Shown: positions 46,648 to 57,600 of the stretch, in pieces
How the letters are laid out: every line of letters starts with the position of its first letter
How positions within the stretch are numbered: position 1 is the first letter of the stretch
Assembly (NCBI GenBank): GCA_000611775.1
Contig: KK106981.1
Location: 5,396,927 to 5,460,926 of the forward strand
Direction: 5' to 3'
Source of the DNA: Umbilicaria muhlenbergii
Taxonomy: Eukaryota > Ascomycota > Lecanoromycetes > Umbilicariales > Umbilicariaceae
DNA length: 64,000 nucleotides
Made by a program: the position numbers and the translations under genes
Notes under the pieces: model-generated
The model's input: the letters and a program-made list of their open reading frames with translations, nothing else
Told to the model about the DNA's origin: nothing
The model's database searches: none

Positions 46648-47558
46648 CTATTCCTGAGGGTACTCCTCCCCACCCTGCTGGCCTTGCTGCTCTTGCTGCT
46701 CAGCCAACCGCTGCTGCTCCGCCGCTTGCTGCGCTGCCACCGCCTTAGCACCATAATCTTGGCTCATCGGCTGCACGACCGTCTGCTCCTCTTTCGGCTC
46801 GATGATGGTGACGGAATCTGGCAGTGACTTCTGGGGGCCAGACTTTCCTTCTGGGTCTGAACCACGCATAATCTTGACCTTGATACCGAGGACACCCTGG
46901 CGGAGTAGAACGTGACGAGTGGCTGAATCGATGAAGTCCTTGGCTGGCTGACCGGAGTGGATCATGAAGCCGTCCTAGTAGATTGTCAGCACTGCGAAAT
47001 TGATCACTGGAAGATTTTGTGATGCGTACAGTGAACTTCATGCTCTTAGCACGTGCGGCCCTTAGCTTTCCTGAGACCACAACTTCGCAACCCTTTGCGC
47101 CACTCTCCATGATAAAGCGCAGCACACCATAGCATGCCCTCCTGACAGCCAATCCGTTTAGTAGCTTGTAGCGGAGAGACTCGCATTGAGCCACAGCGGA
47201 GAGACCACGGTTCTGGACCTTGGCAGCGTATAGTGAGACGGAGTTTTCAGGGAATTTAAAGCGCTTCTGGATCAGGGATGTGAGTTCTCGAATGCGTCGA
47301 CCTTGTTCGCCGAGGACTTCTTGGGTGTGGGTTGCGCGGATGACTGGTATCCGTGGTCAGCAGGGGCTTTCCCTTAGGATGATTCACTATGGTAGACATA
47401 CTGATGTCGGTAACGGTGGGAGTTACTCGCACTTCGACACCTGAGTAACCTTCCTCGGCCAGCTCACGCTGGAAGAACTCGTTGAGCTCAGCGTAGAAGA
47501 CACCATCGGCAACGAACTTGCGGCGTTTCGAGATAGCTCCTCCCTGAACTGCGGCCAT
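46648..47558 (-). CDS. rps3: 40S ribosomal protein S3 (uS3)
   Basis: Small-subunit protein at the mRNA entry site. Exons 47402-47558, 47030-47343 and 46648-46974, about 265 residues. [40 protein letters not shown], the KH-domain loop [10 protein letters not shown], and [20 protein letters not shown] are all canonical. The C-terminal tail is Gln-rich ([20 protein letters not shown]), longer than in yeast but usual in filamentous fungi. It shares a 357-bp upstream region with the divergent myotubularin gene. Confidence 0.97.
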
Positions 47559-47915
47559 GATTGCGGTTGTCGTGAGGGAACTTTTGGTGTGTTGGCGACT
47601 TGAGGTTCGTTGGATGCTTGGAGCGTCTTTTGGTGGGGGATAGGGTTGCGCACAAGCGAGCGAGCTAAGCAGCTAGCGGCGCAGGGATGCTGGATACGGA
47701 AGTGGGCTGCCTCAGGCTGGATGTTCTGTACTCCTACCAACGCAAATGATAAAGAGAAATACTACTGACGTCTCAGAGTTGCTCTTTTGTGACATCGCTC
47801 CTAGCAAACAATATCTCCCTTCTCACAAGAACCGGCGACGAAACACAAGTTCGCGCGTACTGTGAGCAGCAGGTGGCCGCAGCCATGAGGTAGGCACATT
47901 CAGCCTACAAAGATT
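47559..47915. promoter_or_regulatory. shared divergent promoter region (rps3 / myotubularin)
   Basis: 357 bp separating a ribosomal protein gene from a lipid-phosphatase gene on opposite strands. No site assigned. Confidence 0.45.
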
Positions 47916-50330
47916 ATGGCGATGGATAGGACCCGCATCGCGAAGGTGACCTTTTTACGGCCATTCCTATCATCTTAGCTAAGTCTAGGGCTAGGTAGAC
48001 GATGTCACGCTCGTACGGCGAGGGCAGCGGGTAGAGGGGACCCTACACTTAACGCCTCATCATCTCATCTTTCGCCATACCCCCTCTTCCGAGGATTCAA
48101 CAAACTCTGTAGGGAAGCCTGCAGCAGTCAAGCCAAGAGAGCTGTGGATCACCTACCCAATTATACACATCTGCACGTTACGACCTAATCATCCTGCAAC
48201 TCATCTTCCTTCGTCGATTCGACTGCGCTGCCGGGACTTCACCTTCGTATGTTTTTGCTTCGCCGATGAGAAACATGCTCGGGATGTGTACGATAGCATC
48301 AAAGCTTGGACGTGTAAACTGGGAAGGGTTGAGAAACTCTATGCTTTCAGCTACCAGCCGCAAAGCCCGGAGAAGAACGTCAATGGTTGGGATATTTATG
48401 ATGCACGGAGGGAATGGAAGAGACTCGGTATAAGTGACAAAGAGGCGGATAGAGGTTGGAGGATATCACGGATCAATACAGATTACGGGGTACGTCGACT
48501 ATTAGCCTATGTTTACGAACTGAAACTCATCAACTTTAGTTTTCGCCTACGTACCCTGCTCTGCTGCCGGTTCCTACCGCAATCTCTGACAACACACTCA
48601 ATTACGCTGGTCGATATCGCTCGCGCGTTCGTATACCTGTGTTGACATATCTCCATCCTGTTAACAACTGTTCAATCACTCGAAGCTCTCAGCCACTAGT
48701 GGGCGTTAGGGGGAATCGGAGTATTCAGGATGAGAAGTTACTCCTGTCTATCTTCTCCACTTCCTCAAGTTCAAGCACATCTGAGCCATCTTCGACCGCG
48801 CTTGGGAGTCAGTCATCTCGCTCTAGCGGAAGTGATGTACCTTTGGATGGTTCCGAACCTGTAACAGCAGGAAGAGAAGCGTTGGAAGATGAGATCATCG
48901 CTCGGACTAGTAGTGATGACCGAACTGGCAAGCCACAGGTGTACGGTGCCCAGCAGCACAATCTGATCGTTGATGCTCGTCCGACGGTCAACGCATATGC
49001 AATGCAAGCTGTCGGATTAGGCTCCGAGAACATGGACAATTACCGCTTCGCAACCAAGGTCTACCTGGGCATCGACAACATCCATGTCATGCGAGAATCT
49101 CTCAACAAGGTTATCGACGCTCTAAAAGAGTCGGATGTCACACCTCTGGCACCCAACCGTGAGATGCTTGCAAAAAGCGGATGGCTTAAACATATAGGTG
49201 GCTTGTTGGATGGAGCGAGTCTTATCGCGCGACAAGTCGGACTACAGCATTCACATGTTCTCATCCACTGCTCAGACGGCTGGGATCGTACAAGTCAACT
49301 AAGTGCTCTAAGCCAGCTGCTTCTGGATCCTTACTATCGCACTCTCGAGGGGTTCATAGTACTTGTAGAAAAGGATTGGCTCTCTTTTGGTCACATGTTC
49401 AATCACCGGTCCGGCTTTTTGTCCAGTGAGAAGTGGTTTGTCATCGAAAACGAAAGGATTGGCGGGGATACTGTCAGACCCAGCTTTGGGAATAACGGAG
49501 GTGCGGGCCACGCACTTGAGAGCGCTCTTCTGAGTGCCAAAGGATTCTTCAACAAAGACAACACAAGCCGCGACTCCATTGTTGACTCAGACGGAGAACT
49601 GCAACCGTATGATACCGGATACCCCAATGCAAAGAAAGGATCGACACCGAAAGGTACTTCAAATGACAAGAACGTTACCAAAGTCAAGGAAACCAGCCCT
49701 GTCTTCCACCAATTCCTTGATGCGACCTATCAACTTCTTCACCAGCACCCGAAGCGCTTCGAATTTAATGAGCGCTTCCTTCGGCGCCTTCTATACCACC
49801 TGTACTCCTGTCAGTACGGCACGTTCCTCTACAACAATGAGAAAGAGCGTGTCGAAGCAAATGTACGCGAAAAGACAAGAAGCGTCTGGGATTATTTTCT
49901 CTCCCGAAAAGAACAATTCCTGAACGACAAGTACAATGATGCTATCGACGACAATTCAAGGGGCCAAGAGCGACTGCTTTTCCCCAAAGCTGGTGAAGTG
50001 AGGTGGTGGAATGAGCTTTTCGGCCGCACCGATGCTGAAATGAACGGATCCACTATCCATAGACATACTCAGAGTCAGGGCCTAGACAGTGATGGTAGCG
50101 GTAGCGGTAGCGGTAGCGCCACTCCAAATACCATCCTTACGGGTGTCGAGACTGCCGATAGCGCCGTCGGTGCAGGTACACCAGGAAAGACCATCTCCAA
50201 TGGCGCTGCTGGTGCCATTTCTGCTCTGACAGCCGGTGTGGCGGGCTTGGGTGTGGGTCTAGGCAAGGGGAGAGATGGGCGGAAGAGTCCATCGAGTGTA
50301 AAGGCGGAAATGGAAGTGGAAATGCAATGA
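47916..50330 (+). CDS. ymr1: myotubularin-family phosphoinositide 3-phosphatase
   Basis: Dephosphorylates PI3P (and PI(3,5)P2) on endosomal and vacuolar membranes. Exons 47916-47945, 47995-48489 and 48540-50330, about 771 residues. The 30-base first exon joins as RTRIAK-VDDVTLVRRGQ. The PH-GRAM domain follows (GTLHLTPHHLIFR, ELWITYPIIHICTLRPN, SIRLRCRDFTFVCFCFADE). The phosphatase domain runs from VNGWDIYDARREWKRLG through NRSIQDEKLL to the P-loop HCSDGWDRTSQ, with catalytic Cys at about 419. FGHMFNHRSG and CQYGTFLYNN complete it. A Ser-rich insert lies at about 235-285. After the catalytic domain is a Gly/Ser tail with a GSGSGSGS microsatellite. A second in-frame Met (47922) is an alternative start. 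Confidence 0.94.
50094..50117 (+). repeat. 6-bp coding microsatellite (Gly-Ser) in ymr1
   Basis: Four perfect GGTAGC units encode Gly-Ser repeats in the disordered tail of the phosphatase. Confidence 0.9.
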
Positions 50331-51055
50331 TTTATGATTGTTTACGACGCGCCACGCATTCATTGGTGGCCACGCAACTCCGGGGATGGCTTCATGCACA
50401 GCGACTGGCGCCTAGGACTGAACGATTAGAGGCGCAAGCGATTATGGATTTGTGGGGGCTTACATTCCGAGTCATGAGATGCGGAGTGGGGTTTATAGTT
50501 CTCCTTGAGAGAAATTCGGGTGTAGACTAGTGTATCAGTATTCGCAGATCTTATTTCTGATCTGAAGTAATCACCAGGCTTCTCTCCATGAACAACCATC
50601 ATATCACTTGAGTGTTTCCGACCTGTCATAGGTTGAATACGCCAGCGATGAGTAGCTTGGACAATATTTCAAACCTCAGCTATGTCAGAGCATGCTCCCA
50701 GATCTAGTACCGCATCATTCTGATCTCGATTCATCAGGATAAGGAATTATTACCCCTTTCTCAATATCCTCCGGGAGGTCACCACACTCATAGATTGTTT
50801 TGCCAGTCTCCTGATGCTCTCAACAACCTTCAGTTTGGCCACGAAGCTGCAGGCGCTGCCAGACACCACACCAAATGTTGCCAGTCTGGCCCTCTACCTG
50901 GAAGGCCAGGTTCGCAGTTATGATCGGGCTTTCGAGATACTGCTAGGGGCGGAGAACGTCTAGCCTTCAACCACGAGACGGTATCAGAACCAACATCCTG
51001 CCGCCCGACCTGCTGTTCCCCGTCACGACCGTAGTAGAATCCGCACGCCATCCCC
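50331..51055. other. convergent intergenic region
   Basis: 725 bp between the ymr1 and ALKBH6-like stops. Short ORFs only; nothing recognised. Confidence 0.45.
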
Positions 51056-51862
51056 TCATTTCCCCAAGAACCCAAACCCCTTCCCCAACTTCTTCACCCT
51101 TATCACATCCCTAAACGTCAAACTAACTCTTGTCCCCCTCTGCCATTTCCCCCCCTCAAACACCGTCCTATCCCCCAACAACTCCCAATTCGCCACCCCC
51201 TCCGGCCCCAGCCCTTCGTCCACTTCTACCTCCCTTATCCCATGTAAACAGTCCTCGTAGACCTCCCCCGTCGAAACCAACAAACTCCTCGCCTCCTGCA
51301 AAACACGCCACCGCGGCCGCTCCTCCCTCGTGTCATCACTGTTCTTGCCGTAGATATCCAACACGAGCGCCGAACCGAGCGATACCGTCGCGACGACCGG
51401 GTGGTACGCGGCGCCGTCTTCGTGCGGGAAGATGCCTTGACCGGGACGGTATTCGTTGACGAGGACGTGGTTCGGGGCCGCGTGGGGTGAGTGAGTGAAG
51501 ATGTTTTCGGGGCGGGAGGCGGTCACGGGGAGGGAGAGGAGGCGCGGGATTAGGGGGTGGGAGAGCCAGGTTGGGAGAGGGGAGGCGAGGAGGGTGTTTG
51601 TGGGGGTGAGAGCGGAGGGGTGGGTTTGGAGGCGCCGGTGGGAGAGGTGGGTCCAGTGGGGGAGGGGGGCGGTGTTGATCTGAGGGGTGGGTTAGTGAGT
51701 TGTGAGAGGAGAAAGGTGGGGAGGGAGGGGGGGGGAGGTCACTTTGTGGAGTAGATGGGCTTCTTCGGCGGGGGTGATGAAGTTAGGGATGTAGTAGGCG
51801 GAGGGGGGTAGAGAGGGGATGAGTGCGTCTTCTAGACTCTGGGGGAGAGGAGGCTGTTCCAT
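51056..51862 (-). CDS. AlkB-like 2-oxoglutarate/Fe(II) dioxygenase (ALKBH6-like)
   Basis: Predicted oxygenase of the AlkB family. The ALKBH6 branch has no settled substrate; RNA or protein is possible. Exons 51743-51862 and 51679-51056, about 247 residues. Exon 1 ends PNFITPAEEAHLLHK; exon 2 begins INTAPLPHWTHLSHRRLQ. The iron-binding residues are His126 and Asp128 (GIFPHEDGAAYHP) and His186 (CLHGI). NEYRPGQGI is the family lead-in and RVSLTFRDV the 2-oxoglutarate-binding Arg region. Coding sequence is strongly C-rich. An in-frame Met at 51880 could extend it by six residues. Starts 197 bp from the divergent parvulin gene. Confidence 0.9.
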
Positions 51863-52059
51863 GCTTGTGAGAGGTCTCATTTGATTTCTTCATTGTTCCT
51901 GTGGTAAGATGAATTTGGACGTGACAAGTATTAGTTGCAATGTGGAGTGAAGACGGACTACGTATCTACCCCCACGCGATCCCCGCATTCCAAGGATCAA
52001 TTGTCCAATTCAAGCTGATACCATCTCTGTCACCACCCGCACTATATCATTTGGTGATT

Positions 52060-52601
52060 ATGGCCGGCAACAAGAAGACTGACGCCAAGGCGAGCAAAGC
52101 CGGTGACAAAAACAGCTCCAAGGGTAAAAGTGGGAATAACAAGGACGACAAAGCCGGTGATGCCAGCTCAAGCAAACTGAAACCAGCAACCAGCATCAAT
52201 ACCCGGCATATCCTGGTATATTCCATCTTATAGATTCATTGCAGACTTATGCTGACTCGAGGTTGATAGTGCGAAAAGCATTCGAAGAAAGAGGAGGCGC
52301 TTTCCAAGCTTAGAGATGGCTCAAAGTTCGATGAAGTAGCGAAGGAGTTCTCGGAGGACAAAGCAAGACAAGGTGGGTTATGGGGATGAGATATAATCAG
52401 CCTGCAGTACTGGGAATTGGGACAACAGGCTGACTCTGAGTTTCAGGTGGAAGTCTCGGATGGAAGGTCAGAGGTTCACTTGATGCTGCATTCGAGAAAG
52501 CAGCGTACGACCTCGAGCCTAGCACTACAAACAATCCGAAATATGTGGAGGTCAAGACCGGACACGGCTATCATATCATCATGGTCGAGGGCCGGAAGTA
52601 A
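52060..52601 (+). CDS. parvulin-type peptidyl-prolyl isomerase (Par14-like)
   Basis: Prolyl isomerase of the PpiC/Par14 type, usually nuclear or ribosome-associated. Exons 52060-52215, 52270-52372 and 52447-52601, about 137 residues. The Lys/Ser/Gly-rich N-terminus ([20 protein letters not shown]) is a Par14 feature and may bind nucleic acid. The joins give [16 protein letters not shown] and [17 protein letters not shown], and the end is [20 protein letters not shown]. The second intron includes in-frame-looking sequence with a nearer AG, but only the TTTCAG acceptor restores the family. Its stop is 36 bp from that of the convergent polyprenal reductase gene. Confidence 0.94.
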
Positions 52602-52637
52602 GCTGGTATGGCTGTAGCTGATAAAAGAGTGAAGCTG

Positions 52638-53861
52638 CTAGTATACTAAAGGTATCATCCTCCACTTTCCCGCTACTTTGTCTGCGCCGAACTCCTGAGA
52701 ATACCATTCTTTGCTTATGTCTGCTGTCACACCAAGGTTGACTGATACAAAAATCAGTGCGGTAAAGATCGTTTTATTAATCAGAGCACCCTTTGGTGCA
52801 GCGATGAACGTCAACGCGACGTAAATGAGGCACTCCGCGAAATAATGAGGACAGATCAGCTTCTCGAACGCCGGATGTGCCGGTAATGTGTATTTCTTCA
52901 AAGAAGCAAGATATGCGTGGCAGTCATACTGGACTCCGGAAGCGACCATGAAGATAGGAAGACATAGGAGCGTCCGAAGGGATGGGGGCGATAACCTAAG
53001 ATCATTGAGTGTTGGCGTTGCTGACACGACAGCTCCTGTAGTGCATGAGATCAGCAAGAACCTGGATATCGGCCCCTAAAGGTGCAAGGGTGGCGGGAGT
53101 CTTTGCAGTGCCTGAGCGCCTGCTCGATCTCGCCTGATGCACCAATTGATTGCCACCTGCGCCGCTTCTTCCCAGGCCACGCGGTCGTTGAATGCAAATG
53201 CTTCATGATAACACGTACCTATACCTTCGATCCAGACGGCCACGCCCACAGCAAGGTAGAAGCCAATCCCGACGAGCCAATGCACGAACCACATCTTTGC
53301 CGATGATGGCTTTGCAAACGTAATCGATTCATAAAACCGTCGGAGTCCTTGTACAGCCAGGAGTGACCAAGCCAGAAAGACTTGTTCCGTGGACATGGAT
53401 TTCTCCGGGCTTTTTGACAACGAATACGAGGCCAATGCTTTTACAGCTGCGCCTTGTACTAGAAGTTGAACGCCCCAGAACACCGAAGACATGACTGATA
53501 GGATGTAGAAATGCGTGAAATAGGCATGCGGCACCTGATAGGTGGCAAGACGCTCGAGTAATGATTCTATGCTGCGGGGTTTCCCCCGACGAATAAGATT
53601 GGTGTCTGTCCTTGAGGCATTTTTGGCTTCCTCACGGATATCACCAGGCGTGGCTCTTGAACCATAGGCAAGGTACCGAGATCGCAAGGCAGGAACGCCG
53701 TTGAAGACCAGGACCTGGATAGGATATCAGTAGTGTGAAGGAGGACGTGGTTGCAAGAGAAATTCTACTGTAGATGCGGCTGCAAGAAAGAAGGCTCTCA
53801 TAACGAGAGCAGGTTCCAGCATTTTTCCCACCGTGTCGAAAGATAGATCCGGGGAAGACAT
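52638..53861 (-). CDS. dfg10: polyprenal/polyprenol reductase (Dfg10/SRD5A3-like)
   Basis: ER membrane reductase of the steroid 5-alpha-reductase family, needed to make dolichol for N-glycosylation. Exons 53769-53861, 53219-53714 and 52638-53035, about 328 residues. The first join gives AAAST-VLVFNGVPALRSRYLAYG. The core has several membrane helices and the blocks YQVPHAYFTHFYILSV, ESITFAKPSSAKMWFVHWLV, ASGVQYDCHAYLASLKKYTL, and CPHYFAECLIYVALTF. It ends GKWRMIPLVY, the NADPH-binding reductase signature. The second intron is long (183 bp) and stays open in frame for about 40 codons. Its donor could be 6 bases earlier, changing only two residues. Confidence 0.9.
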
Positions 53862-54101
53862 TACAACTTCGCGGCTTGCAGGACTTGAATTGTGCGTGGT
53901 AATTCTACGAGGCCATATCCAATTATTAATACCGCAGCGAGCCGCGCATAGTAATTAATCGAAATTGAGAAAAGCAGGCTATTCCATTCACATAAGGTAT
54001 CATCACGTGGAGGGGCAATAATTGCGGTAGTCCTTGCCATGTGAAACGCAGCCCTAAGTCGCTGTTTTGCCCTCGAGTGTCGCAGCATCAATCCAGTGCA
54101 G

Positions 54102-54167
54102 CGATCGAATGACGATCGAATGACTATCGAATGACGATCCAATGATTATCGAATGATTATCGAATGA
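54102..54167. repeat. six tandem 11-bp units
   Basis: Units of the form CGATCGAATGA (variants CTATCGAATGA, CGATCCAATGA, TTATCGAATGA) stand head to tail without gaps. Confidence 0.9.
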
Positions 54168-54308
54168 TTCTGATTGCGTGATAGGGGGCTTCTTCTGTTT
54201 GTCGAGCTGTCACCCTCGTACACGCCCACCGCTGCCGGCTGACGGGGGCTGTGCACTCTGCACCACGGAAATGAGGCGGGGATATTAGCTTCTGGGCCCC
54301 GAGGCGTA

Positions 54309-54448
54309 CAAGGTAAGGTAAGGTAGACACGGTACAGGAGCAGGGGTATCGTAGGGCTGAGCGTGCTGCCTTCTTTGACGCTTGCGACCGGTAACTGTCT
54401 CTACTACCTTACTACCTTACCTTACTACTTACCACCTTACCTTACCCA
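54309..54448. repeat. inverted GGTAA / TTACC microsatellite arms
   Basis: Left arm about 54309-54325 (AAGGTAAGGTAAGGTAG); right arm about 54403-54448, mostly CTTAC and CTTACC units. About 78 bp lie between them. The arms could pair as a hairpin. Confidence 0.7.
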
Positions 54449-54690
54449 CCCCATCCACACCGACCTTACCAGGGAGCTATCACCCCACAAGTATCTTCGA
54501 AGCTTTGTCAATCCAACCTCGCCAACTGCGTACTCTGCATATCGCATCATAGCGTGCTTGGTGCTCGTAGGATTCCAACGGCGCGAAGTGCGAGGAGCAG
54601 GGCTCTCGTCTGTTACTGCCTAGCACGAGAAGACTCGAAGCCACGACGGCCCAGTATGAAGAACCACATAAGCCGTCACCACCTGAGATC

Positions 54691-57600
54691 GTGATGAATG
54701 ATGACCCCAGGGCGGGATTGGAGCCCAACCAGGCCACTAAAAATGATATTGATCGAGAACCAACTCCTGGAGGTCCCCAAGATGTAACAACGGCAGAGAT
54801 AAGAAGTTCATCGCCTGTCCCTGCACCGCCATTACCACTACCACCGAACCCCAGTCCGGTAAAGAAGACTGACAATGAAGGCAACGACGAAGGTGATGAA
54901 GACCAAAATGATGACAAGAACGACTCCGAGGCTGAGACCGTTGTCCTTCCAGCCAACCAAGAAGGAGCAGCCGAGAAAACAAGAAAGGCTATAAAGCATG
55001 AGGACAAGGGCAACGATCCAGCGGTGGTAATCAAGACAGGCGACGGACTTGTGAGCCCTCTTGAGAAGGAAGATTTATTGGACAATCATGGCGACCCGCA
55101 GGCTTTTGGGCAACACACAAGCGCCTTGGAGGATGTTACGCCCTCTACGCTTCTTGAAGGCGGCAACTCCAGTAATCTGAGCTCGACAGTGTCTTCCCCG
55201 GCCCGTGAGGCCCGGTCGTCTAAAAAAGGAGATTCTGAATCAAATCGATCCAGATCATCTCCGCCTAATGAAGAGAACACGCAAGCCAGAGAAGATGGAT
55301 CGCGCAAACGCAAGCATGGCGGAGATGGACACGATGATAGTGGCCGGCGACGGCGCAGCAAAACGGAGCCGAGTTCGGATGGAGCGAATGTTAAAGAGCG
55401 ACGCGGTACAAGGAGTGTCACCCACCAGGGGACGCGCCCAGAATCCAATGATCGATCCGCCTCTCCACCCCCACGATCACATCGTAAAACACATTCGATA
55501 AACAACACCATTCCTGAATCGCAAAGCACACACAAACGAAGGAAAGCCCCCCCGGCCCAGCTTCCTGGTGACCGAAGGAAGGACTCAGAGGACACACACC
55601 AGGAATCGGATGATAGTGGCTCAGCCCATGGGCCTAATCATCTGCGGAAGTTTGCATCAACTGACACCATCGCCATGTCACCTGCTAAGGTACCGCACAA
55701 GAAGCACCGTGATAAAAATGGACGGACGTGGCTCGCGCGAGCGTGCGCTGCGGAAGAGGTTGAAGCTGCTAGGGTGCGACTGCAAGAGCGACCAGAAGAT
55801 CTCAACGTCCCTGACTATGCGGGGAACACGCCACTACAGATTGCTAGTTTGGAAGGCAATGCTGAGATCGTCGAAGTTCTTTTAGAGGCCGGATGCGACC
55901 TGACGTGTATGAATATTGACAAGGACACGCCGTTAATAGATGCCGTTGAGAATGGCCACCTAGATGTGGTGAAGCTCCTACTGAAAGCAGGTGCAGACCC
56001 TCGTCAAGGAAACGCAAAAGGCGAAGATCCATTGGACCTTCTAAATCCAGAAAAGGACAACTCCCAAGCCATTAGGGACGCCCTTGTAGAGGCCAAAGAG
56101 GATGACACGCGTCGCAAACTTTCGGAAGATAACAATAGCCATGCAGCAAGCAGAGGACCTGGAACCTCTTCCCGGACAGGCTCTACCGCTAAGCCTCGAG
56201 ACTCCCCTACACCGCACGGAAACCAAAGTCCACCTCCAGTTGTGATGGGACAGTCCAGGAGAACGGCGAGAAGCGAAGCTACTCGCAATGATCTCTTGTA
56301 TATTAGCCCCACGGTGGAAAATCTTCGAGATAAGGCCGGTAAAGGGGATATGGCTGGTGTTGATCATATCCTCAACATGCGTCCTGAGGCTGATACGGAA
56401 TCGGTCTTGGCAGCAGCCAGAGGTGGTCATGAGCCCGTTCTACAGCTTCTCATCGCCATTGGCAAGCCAAAACCAGATCCAGAGCCCCTGCGATTACCTG
56501 CATACAAACCGGGCTTTAATACCCCGATGCTTGCCGCGATTGGACGCGGCAACATCAAGGTGATACAGCTGCTACTGGCGCAGCCAGACTTCGATCCTAC
56601 TCGGCGTCTACACCAAGGAATGACTTACTACGAGATCGCCAAGGAAAGGCAGGGCTCTGACTGGCAAGAAGAGGTGGCTGTTCTGAAGGAAGCATATGAC
56701 AAGCACTCCGGCCGAGTGCGTAAGAAAGGTGGCCTGCTGTCACCTCGCAAGATACGGGACAAAACAACAGAGAGCAAGCGACGGGATCACGATGGTTCTT
56801 CCTCACCACGAGCATTAGCCGGTGCGCGAAGTCCCACTTGTGGTACGAAAGAGGTCGTGTCCAACAAGATGAGTCGGACTAAGGAGATCAGACGGGCTTC
56901 CAGCCATGACAAGCCCGGTCCAGAGAACACGGCACCTCAGCAAAACCGCAAGCATCTTCGGGTGCCTGAGGCCGGAAGCAGGGAGTCTTCCGTGGTTGTT
57001 TCGGATCGTGAAACCACGCCTCTAGGTCCACCAAAGCTTACCCTCAAAGCTAAAAGGTCTGCCAGTGATGCAGACTCCGTTCTGTCAAGGGAGACGGAGA
57101 CTGCAAAACCCAAAAGAAAACTGGTCTCGGGGAAAGTCATGAGGAGCGACCAAGAAAAGAAGAGGAGAGCTAGCCTTATCTCGGAACCTTCCTCTGTGTC
57201 TAGCCTAGACCATCCTCCTGCTCGAGCTGATGATGCATACGGTCAAGGTGACGTGAAGAGGGAAAATGCGGATAGTGCTGCTGCTACTCAGAAGGACTCC
57301 GGCAAGAAACGCAACCGCATGAGCGTCAGTCCACATTCCGAATTTAAGAAGCACTCTGATGTGGCCAAAACAAAGAAGCGAAGGCGAGTAGACTCTCATG
57401 GTCACGCCGTAGAGAAGGATGTTGAGCAGCCCGTCCCTTCAGGGGCTGCGAGGGTAGCCAATATGATTGCCGGTCCTGGTGCAATAGTTACCAACCTCAA
57501 TCCGCCAGGCTCCGCTCCAGTCGCATTCATGGGTGGTTCTGTTGCATCGCCAATTATAGATACGCCCATTCATGTCGGAGGTCCACCCTTGCCGGGCTCG

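Larger units (their letters stand above)
53862..54690. promoter_or_regulatory. divergent upstream region rich in short repeats
   Basis: 829 bp between the dfg10 start and the Hos4-like start. It contains six 11-bp units (54102-54167) and GGTAA / TTACC pentamer arrays of opposite sense (54309-54325 and 54403-54448). No gene seen; an upstream exon of the right-hand gene may lie at its right end. Confidence 0.5.

Noticed and set aside
51130-51683. Plus-strand Pro-rich and Gly-rich ORFs
   Set aside because: Shadows of the C-rich ALKBH6-like gene on the minus strand.
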